Source: Euryodendron excelsum (lineage: Eukaryota > Streptophyta > Magnoliopsida > Ericales > Pentaphylacaceae). Taken from it: a stretch of DNA of 64,000 nucleotides. The translations under genes were made by a program, and so were the position numbers. The notes under the pieces are model-generated. The model was given only the letters and a program-made list of their open reading frames with translations. It was not told where the DNA came from and ran no database searches. Where the stretch lies: positions 1,697,001 to 1,761,000 of the forward strand of contig CM065398.1 in the NCBI GenBank assembly GCA_033060915.1. The letters run 5' to 3'. Positions 24,440 through 35,718 of the stretch are shown one piece after another. How positions within the stretch are numbered: position 1 is the stretch's first letter; each line of letters begins with the position of its first letter.

Positions 24440-25874
24440 TGTCGCACTCCAGTTTTTGGGTCCAAGGTCCTTTCGGCTCGGAGACAAAAGCACGAAACTC
24501 TATCATTAGAACTCATCCTTCTAGAAGGACAAGTGCGACTAGGCTTGAATTAAAAATTGATTTGATTAAGGACTTTTTAAAAAAAAAGGAGTCGCCACCT
24601 AACTTGATTAAGGTGAGTTAGGGCACCTAAAACTAAGTATAATCCGAAGGTTAAACTTAGGGTTTTTGTAAAAGGTTTTTTTTTTTTTTTTTTGAAAAAA
24701 CCTCCTTAAGAGAGGGTTTTTAAGAAAAATAGGTTGTTTGGCAACCTTTGAGAGTATTGAAGCCCTTTTTGAAAAATAACACCATTTAGCATTTTGAAAA
24801 CAAAAATCTATGGTCTGGGGGTTGGTTACGTGTAGGGAAGATATCCTAAGATCACCACCCTGCCCCACCCTTGTGGTACCTATATGTCTAATCACTCTTT
24901 ATTCACTCACTAGAATAACCGGTTACCGTTATTTACTAAATATCCACTTTGGAATTTTAAAAATAGTGTTTAAGGTTTAGTCATAACTTTTCGGATGAAT
25001 GATGCATGATGCAAGTTTTGGAAGAAATTTGAAACATGAGAGTTTTGAAGGAGTTTGAGAAAACTTTAAATTGATTGAAGTTTTTGAAAAAGGAATTGGA
25101 GTTGAAGTAGAAGTTATGACCACACCATTTTAGGCTGTCTACGTATCTCATTTGGCGAGAATCAGGTCATTCGTAGTTCGGGCAAGAGCTCGATGGAAAA
25201 TAGACGCATTAGGGCCTTTGGAAAGTTTTGAAGACACTTTCAGGTCTTTGAAAAAGTTTGAAGACACTTTGTGGTCTTTGGAAAAGTTTGAAGACACTTT
25301 GTAGTCTTTGGAAAAAGGAACTTGAGAGTTTTAATTTAAGATCAAATATTGGAATATTTTTGAAATAGAACTTTAAAACTCTTGCAATGGGATTTTGAAG
25401 TATTTTGAAATGCTTTTGGAATAACTCAAGGGAGTTTTGGAAGTGCTTTGAAACAACTCAAGAGAATTTTGAAAATATTTTGAGGTCTTGTTTTGAAGGT
25501 CTTAGATGTAGAGTTTGGAGTTGGAAACACCCTTGTGAACTTGTCTTTGAAAAAACTTTATGAAAATAGTTTTTGAAAACACCTAGGGCGTTGAAGCCCT
25601 AATATGGACAACCTTGAAAGTTGTACTTAATGTATCACGTTCCATTGGGATCCTTAACCATAAGAGGGGTAGGGACACCTTAGGGTTGTGAGTTCTTGAA
25701 AACATGTTTGGGAATAATTTAAAGTGGGGTGTAGAAGCATTTGAAAAGGTTATAGAATTAGTTTTTGAAATCTTAAGAGAGTATGAGGTTTTGGAAAAAT
25801 GAGTCATGAGAATAGTTTTAAATATAAAGATCATTTAAAAGGGATTCATGAGTTGGAACCTTGAAGCATGCTAA

Positions 25875-26130
25875 CCTATGTTGGGTTGACCTATGGTTAG
25901 GGGTGATCTAAGGTTAACTAATTTGGGTTAGGTTAACCTAGGGTTAAGTTGGACTAGGGTTGACTAACTAAGGTTGGGTTAACCTAGGGTTAAGGTGACC
26001 TAGGGATAATTAACTAAGGTTGGGTTATCCTAGGGTTGGACAACTAGGGTCAAGTTAACCTAGGGTTAGATAATTAGGGTCAAGTTAACCTAAGGTTGGA
26101 CAACTTGGGTCAAGTTAACCTAGGGTTGGA
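25875..26130 (-). repeat. Degenerate GGTTAACCTAGGGTT array in the 3' LTR
   Basis: Units such as GGTTGGGTTAACCTAGGG and GGGTCAAGTTAACC recur about every 30-50 bp. The related array in the 5' LTR has extra units. Confidence 0.75.
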
Positions 26131-27540
26131 TTGGAAGATGGCTTTGGAAAGGTGGTCTAATGCACTTTTAGAAAGAGTATTGGAAAACAAGTTATGTTGT
26201 GCAAAAGACTTTGGTAGACAACTTTTTTGAAGATCATTTCTATGAAAATTTGGCTCTAGGCAAGAGTATGGTTTATATGTTGGTGTTTGAAAATCATTCC
26301 AAATAAGGTTTCCTTGGGACCATTGTAACCTTTATCTCGATAAGAATATGGATTTCAAGAATCAACATCATGGTGATGACTTTTTGGAAAACCACTTTTA
26401 ATGCAAAGATGGGGAGAATGAACTCTTGAAAACCATTTTTAAGAAGGAGATTTTGAAAATCATTTTTAGAGGAGACCATTCCAACAAGGTAAGGGTTCCT
26501 ATGGCCAAGTAAAAGGGAGACCACTCAAGAGAGGGTTCCATAGGGTCATTCCAATCACTCAACTTGAGAGAATGGAAGCTTAAAAAATCAAAGAATTTGA
26601 AAACCACTTGTGTGCAAGAATAAAAAGAGAAGGGAACCATTCTAACAACTTAGGGCTCTTATGGCTAATATAAAAGGGAGACCACTCAAGAGAGGACTCC
26701 ATGGGGCCATTTCAACCACTAAACTTGAAAAAATAGAAACCTTGAGATTTAGAGAGTTTGAAGACCATTTTCATGCAAGTTGGAATGCAATGATGCAAAA
26801 GTGTGAGTTAGGGGTTAGTGGGGGATTTTCTAAGGCATGATTTCTAAGGTCTCATCCTAAACTTCAAGGAGCCAACCCTTGGAACTATTTTGAAAGGAAT
26901 ATGGAGCTTGAAAGTGGCATAGAAATGGGAATAATGCAAGGTTTGTAAAACATGGCTATAAACATGAAAATGAAGCCAAGCATACAAGATATGATCAAGA
27001 TAGCAAAATGCAAGGGGGTCATAAATACATACGAGGCTTTAGGCTACACCACATAAGTAAGGGGCTCCTAAGCCATACCATCTTAAAGTAGACTAGTGAA
27101 AGATCCTCCTACATGGTGGCTCCCACTAACTTTCCTCTAGGCATGAACTAAGAGCCCTCTTGGCTTCAAGCATGCAAGAAAGGGGGATTGAAAATGGGGA
27201 TTAAAATAAAGAATAGCCTAAGTAGGCTAGGAGGGAGAAGAGAAGAGTGGGAGAAGACAAAAATGTAAAAAAAAATACCACCTTTTGCCTTCAATTCACT
27301 TGTAATCCTCTATGGATGCCTTGACTTGAACTTGGATGGCTTCAAGTAGGCTTGAGGGGCTGGAAAGAGGAGTTTAATGGTGTATAGGGCTATGTAGGTG
27401 AAACGTATGGGTTAGGGGGAGGTGGAATCTAGCCTAAGTGTTGAAAGAGTGAGATGTATATAGAAATTCGAGATTCTGGAGCAGCTTCAGCAGAGCTTCA
27501 CATTAATTTTCGATTCTGGAATATGCAAAGGAAGAGGCTA

Positions 27541-27548
27541 TATTTATA
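27541..27548 (-). promoter_or_regulatory. LTR TATA box
   Basis: TATAAATA on the minus strand, just downstream (in the element's sense) of the motif CACATGTGCTACATGCGC at 27566-27583. It is equivalent to 7429-7436 in the solo LTR. Confidence 0.65.
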
Positions 27549-28694
27549 GGCAATCTGGCAGGAAGCTGGCACATGTGCTACATGCGCTTGGCCAAAGTTT
27601 GCCCTGGCGATTGAGCCGCATCGATGGAAAGACCTGTGAACGAGCTTTTGAAAACTCTCTAGTTTACGCATTTCTCAAGTCATTTGATGGCGCGTTATAA
27701 CCAGGGAATCAGGAGAAAAGGCAATTTACTTTTATTAAGTAGTGGGTGTTTAGCGTCGTAAGATCCTCGTTAGGCTAAATAGGGGTGCGTGACAAGACCT
27801 GCCGTTCAATATCCTAAGACCAGTGTTGTTTCGGGCAAAATGGTTATTTTGACCGGGTTTGGTTGGAAATGGTTAGGAATGGATGGGAGTGCTACGTTAA
27901 GCGTGCTGGGTCGTTCAGGGGTGATCTCAGGAGAGTCTTTCACTATTCGGTGGGATTTGTGTAGTGCTGGGGTGTTCAGGGGCAGAACAATCATTTTGAC
28001 CGGAGATAGCCGGAATGGGATTGGAATTGGACCAGATGGCGTATGGAGTACGCCTAACAGCTTAGTAACATTTTGGAAGGGTGGACTTACTGTTTTGAAG
28101 GATTTTAAACTTTCTCAAAACGTGCCTGCAGGCCTAAGGGGCTAATTTGGTCATTTTTCAGCGAGTCGGGCTAGCAGGCGCCAGTATTGACCTAGGTGTT
28201 GGTTCTCGAGACCGCCTGGTCTCCAAAAATTACCTCTGCGGCATTGATCCCTTAGACCACTCAGTCTCAGAGAGCTACCTGTAGGGTGGTGTTGGTTCCT
28301 GAGAACGCCTGGTCTCAGAAAGCTACCTATGAGGGTGGTGTTGGTCTCCGAGAATGCTTGGTCTCGGAGAACTATCGAATGATGGACATTCTATATTGGC
28401 TGGCTAGCAAGCGCCAGAAGTGAACCGTTTGGAATTTGACAAGGTGTTGGTCCCCGAGATCGCCCGATATTAGGAAGCTACCTGGGTGGCGTTGGTTTCT
28501 GAAATCGCCCGGTCCCGGAAAGCTACCTGCAATGATGTTTATGGCTTTGTTTGGGCTTTGTGGGCCCGGGAAGTGATTAGTTGACTGGATTGGAGTTTGA
28601 AAAGCTCGCCTTGAGCTTACATGTATTGTGATGCTTGAAAACTGAGTTCGATCGGGCCAGAGATTGCCGAGCGGGTAAAAATGGGGTGCTTACA

Positions 28695-28720
28695 GCTACC
28701 CCTCTTTTTCTTTCTTTGCT
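28695..28720 (-). promoter_or_regulatory. Polypurine tract of the Tat/Ogre-like element
   Basis: On the minus strand GCAAAGAAAGAAAAAGAGGG lies directly before the LTR start. It fixes this LTR as the 3' one and gives the orientation. Confidence 0.85.
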
Positions 28721-29035
28721 TGTCGAAGCAGAAAATAACAAAGTAAGGATCCCTTTTTGGTTGCGAGGCGATTAGAGGGACGATAAGCCAGTAAGTTTGA
28801 AATTTTCGGGACCCCTTGTGGGTTGCTGGTCTGGAAGGTTTTGAAATTCGAAAAGCTTTGCATTTTGAAAATTTCGATTAGGATTTGAGTTGACGGATTG
28901 ACACAGTTCGGTTCAGAACACTTGATTTTTGAAAATAAATGTTGAAAGCTTGATTTTCGGCTTTTGAAAAGCCCCGAAAATAATTTCGAACTCTCAGGGA
29001 TTTGAAAGCAGGTTTTGGCGGAAAGCTGAAGAGTC

Positions 29036-29160
29036 AGGCACATGTGCTACATGCGCATGGCCTCCTTTAACCCTGGTGCATGTAGCACATGTGCTAGTTG
29101 GAATTTCCTTCTAGCGCATCTGCTACACGCGCCAGGCCGTGGGCTTTAAACAGAGTGGTT
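29036..29160 (+). promoter_or_regulatory. Probable promoter region of the antisense PMD gene
   Basis: Three related motifs, GCACATGTGCTACATGCGC (29038-29056), a near-inverse copy (29081-29097) and a third (29115-29132), precede a TATA-like TTTAAAC at 29147-29153. The same motif precedes the LTR TATA boxes. A region without long disruptive repeats follows, then the 96-bp array and the first coding exon. Assignment is inference from position and motif sharing. Confidence 0.4.
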
Positions 29161-30015
29161 TCGCGTTTTCTGTATTGCGTTTTTCATATTTCAAGTGCGG
29201 TCCGAGGGTTGCTCTGGGGAATTTTCGAGTGACTTCGATCGAGAATCACTAGGAGAGTGTCGAGAGATGTTGGGTGCTTGTCGGAAACCGTCATTGTCAT
29301 CGGATTTTCACCAGAAAGCTTGTTTTTCACCAGAGAACCCAAATGTTGGTTTCTTTGAAATTTTGTCGATTTTGATGCATATGTTCCCATTTTTTGCAAA
29401 TGATGAGTGTAAATCTATGTTTTAGAATGTTTAGAACATAATGGTTGGGTTGTTTTTGCGATTTGGTGAAGATTTGAGTGTGTTTGGGGTGATTTTGCAT
29501 GTTTATGGAAATGAGTTTCCTGTAGGGTTAGGAAAATCGCCTTTACAGGCCTGGGCATTGTGTGTTTGTGTATGATTTTTATACTAGGAACCTTAGAAAA
29601 ATGTGTAGAACAATCGTATGAAGTTTCATAATTTTTTGAAAAATTTTAATTTTTTAATTTTTAAAAATTACGAAAAATAGGAAAAATTGAAAAAATTAGA
29701 AAATGGATCTTGTTGAAGGTTGAAAAATTGTAGAACATTTTTGGAAACTTGGGGTGACATTCTCAAATGTTTTAGGAGTTTTTTTGAAATTTTTAGAAAC
29801 AAAGATGCAATCGAAAAATTCAGAAAGACCAAAAAAGTGGTTTAAAAATTGTGTTTGAGGACGAGGCGTGTGTTTCAGAGGATGGGGATGCTTTGGTTGA
29901 CATGGTTGAAGGTTTGAGATGTCTCGGGCTGTGTTTGTGACTTGTTGAATTTTGGGGTATTGACTTTTTGAAGCGAAACCCTGCCAAAATTTTTAAAAAT
30001 TTTAACACCTAACTT
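29161..30015 (+). other. Possible 5' untranslated exon and intron of the PMD gene
   Basis: A short open frame at 29195-29425 has no recognisable domain. The region becomes AT-rich from 29600. The acceptor just before the ATG at 31379 implies an upstream exon, which could lie here. Confidence 0.3.
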
Positions 30016-31140
30016 TAAAATTATTTGAAAAAGAAATTCTTTTGAGAATGGGGCTTTTAAAGGGGAAAGCCCAGAGAACCGAAATTTTAGAAAATTTTTT
30101 GGAGCAGAATTTTTGAAGGAGAAAACCCCAGAAAACCAATTCTAGAAAAACCGTAAAAACTTTAGGACGGGGCTTTTGAAGGAGAAAGCCCGGAGACCCG
30201 CTTTAAAATTTTGAAATGAGACTTTTTAAGGAAAAAGGCCCGAAAAAACCGTTAGAAAACATTTAGAAACAAGACTTTTGGGGAGAAAGCCCAAAAACCG
30301 GTTTTCAATTTTGAAATGAGACTTTTTGAGAAAAAAAGGCCGAAAAACCATTAGAAAACATTTAGAAACAAAGCTTTTGAGGAGAAAGCTTGGGAAACCG
30401 GTTTGAAATTTTGAAATAAGACTTTTTGAGAAAAAAGGCCCGGAAAACCATTAGAAACCCTTTAGAAATAGGGCTTTTGAGGAGAAAGCCCAGGAAACCG
30501 GTTTGAAATTTTGAAATTAGATTTTTTGAAGAAAAAGCTTGGAAAACCACTGGAAATTTTGAAACAGGACTTTTAAGGAGAAAGCCCGAGAAACCGATTT
30601 GAAATTTAAAAACCAAACTTTTTGAGGAAAAAGCTTGGAAAACCATTGAAAACTTTGAAACAGGGCTTTTGAGGGGAAAGCCCGAGAAACCGGTTTGAAA
30701 TTTGGAAACCATACTTTTTCAAGAAAAATCTTGAAAAACCGTTGAAATTTTTGAAATAGCACTTTTGAGGAGAAAGCCCGAGAAACCTGTTTGAAATTTG
30801 AAAACCAAAATTTTTGAGAAAAAAACTTGGAAAACCATTGAAAACTTTGAAACAAGGCTTTTGAGGGGATAGCCCAAGAAACTGGTTTGAAATTTAGAAA
30901 CCAAACTTTTTGAGAAAAAAGCTTAAAAAACCACTGAAAACTTTGAGACATGGCTTTTGAGTAGAAAGCTCGAGAAACCGGTTTGAAATTTAAAACCAAA
31001 CTTTTTAAGGAAAAAGCTTGAAAAACTACTGAAAACTTTGAGACAGGGCTTTTGAGAGGAAAGTCCAAGAAACCGGTTTGAAATTTGGAAACCAAACTTT
31101 TTAAGGAAAAAGCTTGAAAAACCGTTGAAAATTTTGAAAC
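30016..31140 (-). repeat. 96-bp tandem repeat block, open in minus-strand frames
   Basis: Units containing GGGCTTTTGAGGAGAAAGCCC then GAAACCGGTTTGAAATTT and AAACTTTTTGAGGAAAAAGC repeat about every 96 bp (for example near 30664, 30761, 30859, 30953, 31047), each unit being made of two related halves of about 48 bp. Copies to the left are more diverged. 96 is 32 codons, and the minus strand (the element's sense) stays open for up to 192 codons as a 32-residue repeat of the type FQTGFSGFPLKSPVSKF. The frame could be a by-product of the period; no known domain is seen. Confidence 0.85.
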
Positions 31141-31160
31141 AGGAATAGATGGGACCTTAG

Positions 31161-31310
31161 CCCCCCCCCCCCCCCTTTCTTTCCTTTCTTTCTTTTTTTT
31201 TTTTTTTTTCTTTTTCTTTTTTTTTTCTTCATTTTTTTTCTTTCTTCTTTTTTTTTTTTTCTTTTTTTCTTTTTTTTTTTTCCTTTTTTTTCCTTTTTTT
31301 TTGTTGACAT
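31161..31310 (+). repeat. C15 run and long polypyrimidine tract
   Basis: Fifteen C residues at 31161-31175 are followed by about 130 bases of almost pure T/C. It lies 70-210 bases upstream of the first PMD coding exon, in a presumed intron. On the minus strand it gives a lysine/arginine-rich open frame that I reject as a gene. Confidence 0.85.
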
Positions 31311-31378
31311 ATTTATCTTTTTACTTTTCATACATATCCGGTGACTGATCAATTTTTGCATATTGTCATTCTTTCAGG

Positions 31379-33202
31379 ATGTTGGAGGCTGGTGGTGACG
31401 GTTCTGGCAGGAGGCGTCAGGGGAAGGCGCCACGAATAGAGCCCGAGGAGGGCAGCAGCAGTAAGAGCGGCTCGGTCAGGGGCGACAGTAGGAGTGGTTC
31501 CGCTTGAGGTGGCAGCAAAGGTGGTTCTGCTCGGGGCAACAATAGAGGTGGTTCTGCTCAGGGTGGCAGTAGTGGGTCTCAGCGGTCTTCGAGCAGGATG
31601 GCCTCCAGTGGCCGTTCTGCAATGGGGCAGCCTTCGGTTGCTCCGGATGAGAGAGTTGAGGATGATATTGATTTGGTTGTGGACCCGTGGACGAGGTATG
31701 GCATGGCGTCTGTTTGAGACAGGCGGAGGGATACTTCTTTTACAGACGACCAGTTAGCGATTCCTGATGTTCCGCCGCTACGAGACTTGGCATACCACCC
31801 AAGTTTGTACTTGCACTATGGTCGGATGCCGTCATCAACCCACAGTTCTTTCAGAGGGGCCAGTATTTCGGCTTTGAAAGCCATGCAGGCGTCGGCTCCA
31901 TCCTATCAGGACTTCTTGCACCGGATCGGTTTGGTGCCTTTATGACTCTTCAAATGGATAGACTAGATCACTGGATAGCAGTTAGGCTATTGGAGCTATG
32001 GTTCGGGGAGACTAGGACTGTGCACTTGGTGGGCTTTGAGATGGGGCCTACTCCTGTCGACTGGGCCATGATTACCGAACTATCCTTTGGAGGTGTTCCG
32101 ATTTCTTTACAGGCCGTGCCTCTGGATGAGGCTCGTCTTCTCTTGGGTTTCTAGGGATTGCAGGCTTAAGCTTCTCAGCTTCATTTTTATGTCCAGCAAA
32201 GACAGCATTTGCTCTCGAGCCCTCTCCAGCCGACTAGGTCATCATGAGGTGCCAGTTGGTACTATACGTCGTATTTACTTACTTTTGCAACAATAATAAG
32301 TCAATGGTTCCTTTGTCTTTGGTGAGCCTGCTAGTGGACTTGGATGCGATAGACTATGTGGATTGGGATGCCTTCACCTTTGCTAGCTTCTTACGAGGGA
32401 TGAGAGTGAGGACATCCGGGGCTTGGGGGAGCTTGATAGGTTTTTGGCCATTTCTGATATGGTGGAGTTATGAGTATCTGCCCGTTCACCAGCTAGAGGT
32501 GTTAGTTGACGATGCCTTCCCAAGGGCCATGAGGTGGGCCAGACAGCAGGTAGTCCAGCGGTCCTTGCGTACGGATTTTGTCGCCCTCCGAGCTAACTTG
32601 GAGCTGCTGAGACCTCGAGACGTATCTTGGACACCTTACCGCCGATCTCCTCAGTATGCCGGCATGAGGGATATCATTCTTTTGTCCAGGTCGCGTGTTA
32701 CTTTCCAGGGCCCTGTTTCATGGGAGACGTATTTGGAGGAGCACCATTGGCTGCAACTTCATACCGACTTCCATGCTACTATGGATCCTCCCCAGTACAT
32801 GGCTCACTTCAAGGCGAGGTCTATTGGCGCCTTTTCTCAGCTAGACCTGGTGGTTGGAGGGTAGGTGGCTGGTCATGAGGTGGTGGAGCTATGGCGTCGG
32901 GCTCAGGGCTTTGTTTCGAAGGAGGAGTACCTAGCAGCTTACCAGGTACGAGATTAGTATCGTGCTGAGGTGGAGGCCTTGACTGCTCGCATATCTCTGA
33001 TGAATCCCCGCTGGGTATGCTATTTACGATTCATTTTTCATGTTCTTCATGCATCCTCTATGTTCTAATGCCAGGTTTTCTTTCCTCTTTCTTTTTCTTT
33101 TTTGGTCAGGGCCCTTATAATGCCGGAGCTTCTTCCAGCCAGCCTTCTCTGTATGTGCCGGATATGGGTGATTTTGACTTGGATGATGACCCTGCTCCTT
33201 GA
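31379..33202 (+). pseudogene. Antisense plant mobile domain (PMD) gene of the Tat/Ogre-like element, decayed
   Basis: The ATG at 31379 directly follows an acceptor (ATTCTTTCAG). A Gly/Ser/Arg-rich N-terminus (about 70 residues) leads to ERVEDDIDLVVDPWTRYGM. The PMD body includes FGAFMTLQMDRLDHWI, GETRTVHLVGFEMGPTPVDW and ITELSFGGVPISL (31922-32110), then SLVSLLVDLDAIDYVDWDAF and GSLIGFWPFLIWWSYEYLPV (32310-32480). A short intron (33015-33109, GT-AG) precedes a last exon ending DMGDFDLDDDPAP and a stop at 33202. In-frame stops lie at 31505, 31715, 32152, 32167, 32862 and 32955. Frameshifts occur near 31810 and between 32170 and 32300. PMD proteins are partly transposon-derived; one silencing-linked host family is known in Arabidopsis. 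The role here is unknown. Confidence 0.75.
33110..33202 (+). pseudogene. Last exon of the antisense PMD gene
   Basis: The exon starts after TTTTTGGTCAG and encodes GPYNAGASSSQPSLYVPDMG followed by an acidic tail. The donor of the preceding exon is CGCTGG/GTATGC at 33014-33015. Both splice sites are canonical and keep the frame, which supports a real spliced gene. Confidence 0.6.
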
Positions 33203-35718
33203 GGCACCTCTTTCCACCTACTGACACAGTTGTAGTTTAGTTAGACTGACTGTATTGTTTATGTTTTGAGGCCATGTGTTGGCCCTTATGGATGATGATT
33301 ATATGATGGTTATATGTACATTATTACTATTATCTTTTCGTTTCTTTGCATGAGATGATGATTAGTTTTTCCTTTTAGTCTCGTTTTGCATGTATGCATT
33401 TGGAAATATAATGAATATGAATACAAATAGAGGAGTACAGAAATCATGACACACATAAGAAATGGAGAGTATGTGCAAGCTTTAAGTAGATGTGAAAAAG
33501 GTGGGTGTATTGTTGCACGTATTATGGCAAAGCACACAGGTACACACAACTTTATGAAAATAGGTCTAATTGTGCGTTCCGATTTTCCAAGTTTAACCGA
33601 GTGCCCCCCCCCCCCCCCCCCCCCGGCCCCTTGCCGATGGGAGCTGATCATTTTGGACTTTTGTTCCTTCCTTGAAGGTTCCTTTCTTTATTATACCCTT
33701 TTCTTATCATGATGAGATAGTAGTTGCCCCATTCTTAGGGTTTCCATTTTCTAACCCGACTCTCCTCTCTCTTATTGGAAATGGAAGAACCTATCACTCG
33801 CTCGATTTCCTCTCAGGGACCTTACTTTTAGTCTAGTGAACTCTCCAGGCAACCACTGAAGCAGCCCTCGACAAAGGAGCGGGTAGTTTCCATCCTCAAT
33901 TCAAGAAGGCTTTACTTTGGACCGTAACATAGGCTAGGTTTTGGTTAAGAAATGAAGGGTATGTAGGCTCAAATAATTTCCCTATTCCTTAACGGAGGTG
34001 ATAATGAACCAGAACCACCTGGAGTAAGCTTTTGTTGTGTTGTTCACTTTTCTTTTTTGAATGTCGCCATTTTCTTTTAAACTTGTTTATACTAAACAAT
34101 CTTTTCTAATCTGAGAGGACTTTTCCGCTGGTTGTAGTGTGGCTAGGTTATGGGGTTTTCGAAAGGAAAGGTATTAAAGGCCCAAAGTGTTACACTCTTC
34201 TTGGGGTTTACAGGTCATCACCTTTTTAGGTCTTTTCCTCCTTGGGTCTCTTTCTCTTTCTCTCTCTCTCTTTTTTTTTTTTTTTTTGGTACAAACTTTT
34301 ACCCACACAGGGTTTGTCATTTCTTTTAATTTTTGCCCCAGTATTGATATTTGCACAGTTAGTTGGTTTCTTAGGGCATCCCATCATCTTTTTCTTTTTT
34401 TTTTTATATACGAGGGAGCTTTCTTTCCTCACATTCCTTTCTTGTCACCTTTCCATTCATCCATTGTGGGCAGTGATCACCAAAATGGGTTTTGTCAGAG
34501 GAATATGATTTGGCTAAAAAGGGGTTTTTCAAAGGGGATTCTTTTAACTGTATGGTAGAAGAACAGATGTCCCCTCTTCCTTTCAGAAAAGATTGCTTAG
34601 TTTATGAAGTTCAGTCTTAAAGTTTTGGCGTCATCCTTTAAAATAAGCAAGTGTTAGCTTAATTGTTCAGTTACTCGTACTTGCCCCAGTGTGGGGGGTG
34701 GTTCCTAGTTAGGGTGTTTGAATATGCATTACTTATGGCTCGAGTGGGCTAACCAAGGGAATTACTTTGCCATTTTAGAGAATTTGAAATGATGGCTTCT
34801 CTTCCTTTTGACAGTCTAACTACCGACTGCTTTGCCATGGCATCCTCAGAGTGCCGACTTTTATGTGATCCGCTCTCTCTCTTTTCTTTCTCTATTGCCT
34901 CCTCTTTTTGGATCAGGAACGATCCCCATAGATGAGGGTGCGCATACTTTCCCCTTTTTCAAGTCAAGGCATAACAATAAGAAGGGAAATTTCTAAGAAA
35001 AGGGCAAGTGCCGAAGATGATAAATGCAAACTTCAAATTCTTTTTCTTTCATTTCAAAGGTTTTGTGTACATAATAAGCTCTTGATTAACAAAAGGTAAA
35101 AGTAGAGTTGGCAAAACAGAATTAACAAGGAAGTAAAGACAGAGTTTGATGAAAATAACATCCCTTTGATAGTTACTTCTTCAAGTGGGTTTGGGGACCA
35201 CGCCTGCCTCCTCTATGCTCCACTCACTAACTTCTTCGCTCGGTTGAGCTAGACGAATTGGCGCATTGGCTGCGGAGTGGTAGAGATTAGCGATCATAGT
35301 GTAGTCAAGGATTCCTCCCTTTTCTTCCCCTTCTCCAGTGGGGTCATTGAGGTTGTGCATCCCATCTTAGGACCCTTGATGGCTTTCCCTTGGTTGGACG
35401 ATTTTCTCTTACTCCGTTTCTTAGGGTTTCACAACCAGGATTTCTCCCAGAACTTGTAATGACTTTTCCTTGATTCCTCCTTTTCAGTGTCTTTTCTGTC
35501 AATTTTAGCGAACATGCTATCTAAAACACCTTTGCTAAACTCGAATGGTGGGTTTGGTAGTCGTGGCTCATAGAAACCCCAACCCATATCCTCATAATTG
35601 AAGATCTCTTCTTTTAGGCGGGCCTCAGCTTCGACATATCTGGGTGTAGGAATTCTTCTCCCCAGCCATCTACAGGCGCAGCATCAGTAGGAATGTTTTC
35701 AACGGGCTCTTCCACAGG
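33203..35718. other. Pol-less internal region of the Tat/Ogre-like element
   Basis: I translated the minus strand through this stretch and see no protease, RT, RNase H or integrase motif, only stop-rich sequence. It includes a C21 run at 33604-33624 and pyrimidine-rich tracts near 34250-34290 and 34390-34405. A partly open minus-strand stretch near 35450-35720 (GFYEPRLPNPPFEFS-like) may be the tail of the gag reading frame. Confidence 0.5.
33604..33624. repeat. C21 homopolymer
   Basis: Twenty-one consecutive C residues. Confidence 0.9.

Larger units (their letters stand above)
24440..28694 (-). repeat. Tat/Ogre-like 3' LTR (4255 bp)
   Basis: On the minus strand it starts TGTAAGCACCCCATTTTTAC and ends GGAGTGCGACA. 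It is preceded by a polypurine tract. It matches 40923-43321 closely over the shared part (for example TTTTTGGGTCCAAGGTCC and AGTCGCCACCTAACTTGATT in both). Internal features are a TATA box at 27541-27548, the CCTAGG array at 25875-26130 and GAGACC/CTCGGAGA blocks at 28190-28520. Confidence 0.88.

Noticed and set aside
31101..31361. Lys/Arg-rich minus-strand frame of 86 codons
   Set aside because: It is simply the complement of a polypyrimidine tract.
31379..33202. PMD gene as an independent host gene
   Set aside because: It sits between the polypurine tract and gag of a bounded retroelement, in the orientation known for antisense genes of this lineage, and is broken by stops and shifts.
33203..35718. 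Possible hidden RT or integrase of the Tat/Ogre-like element
   Set aside because: No RT, RNase H or integrase motif was seen in the minus-strand translation; a profile search could still find very decayed remnants.
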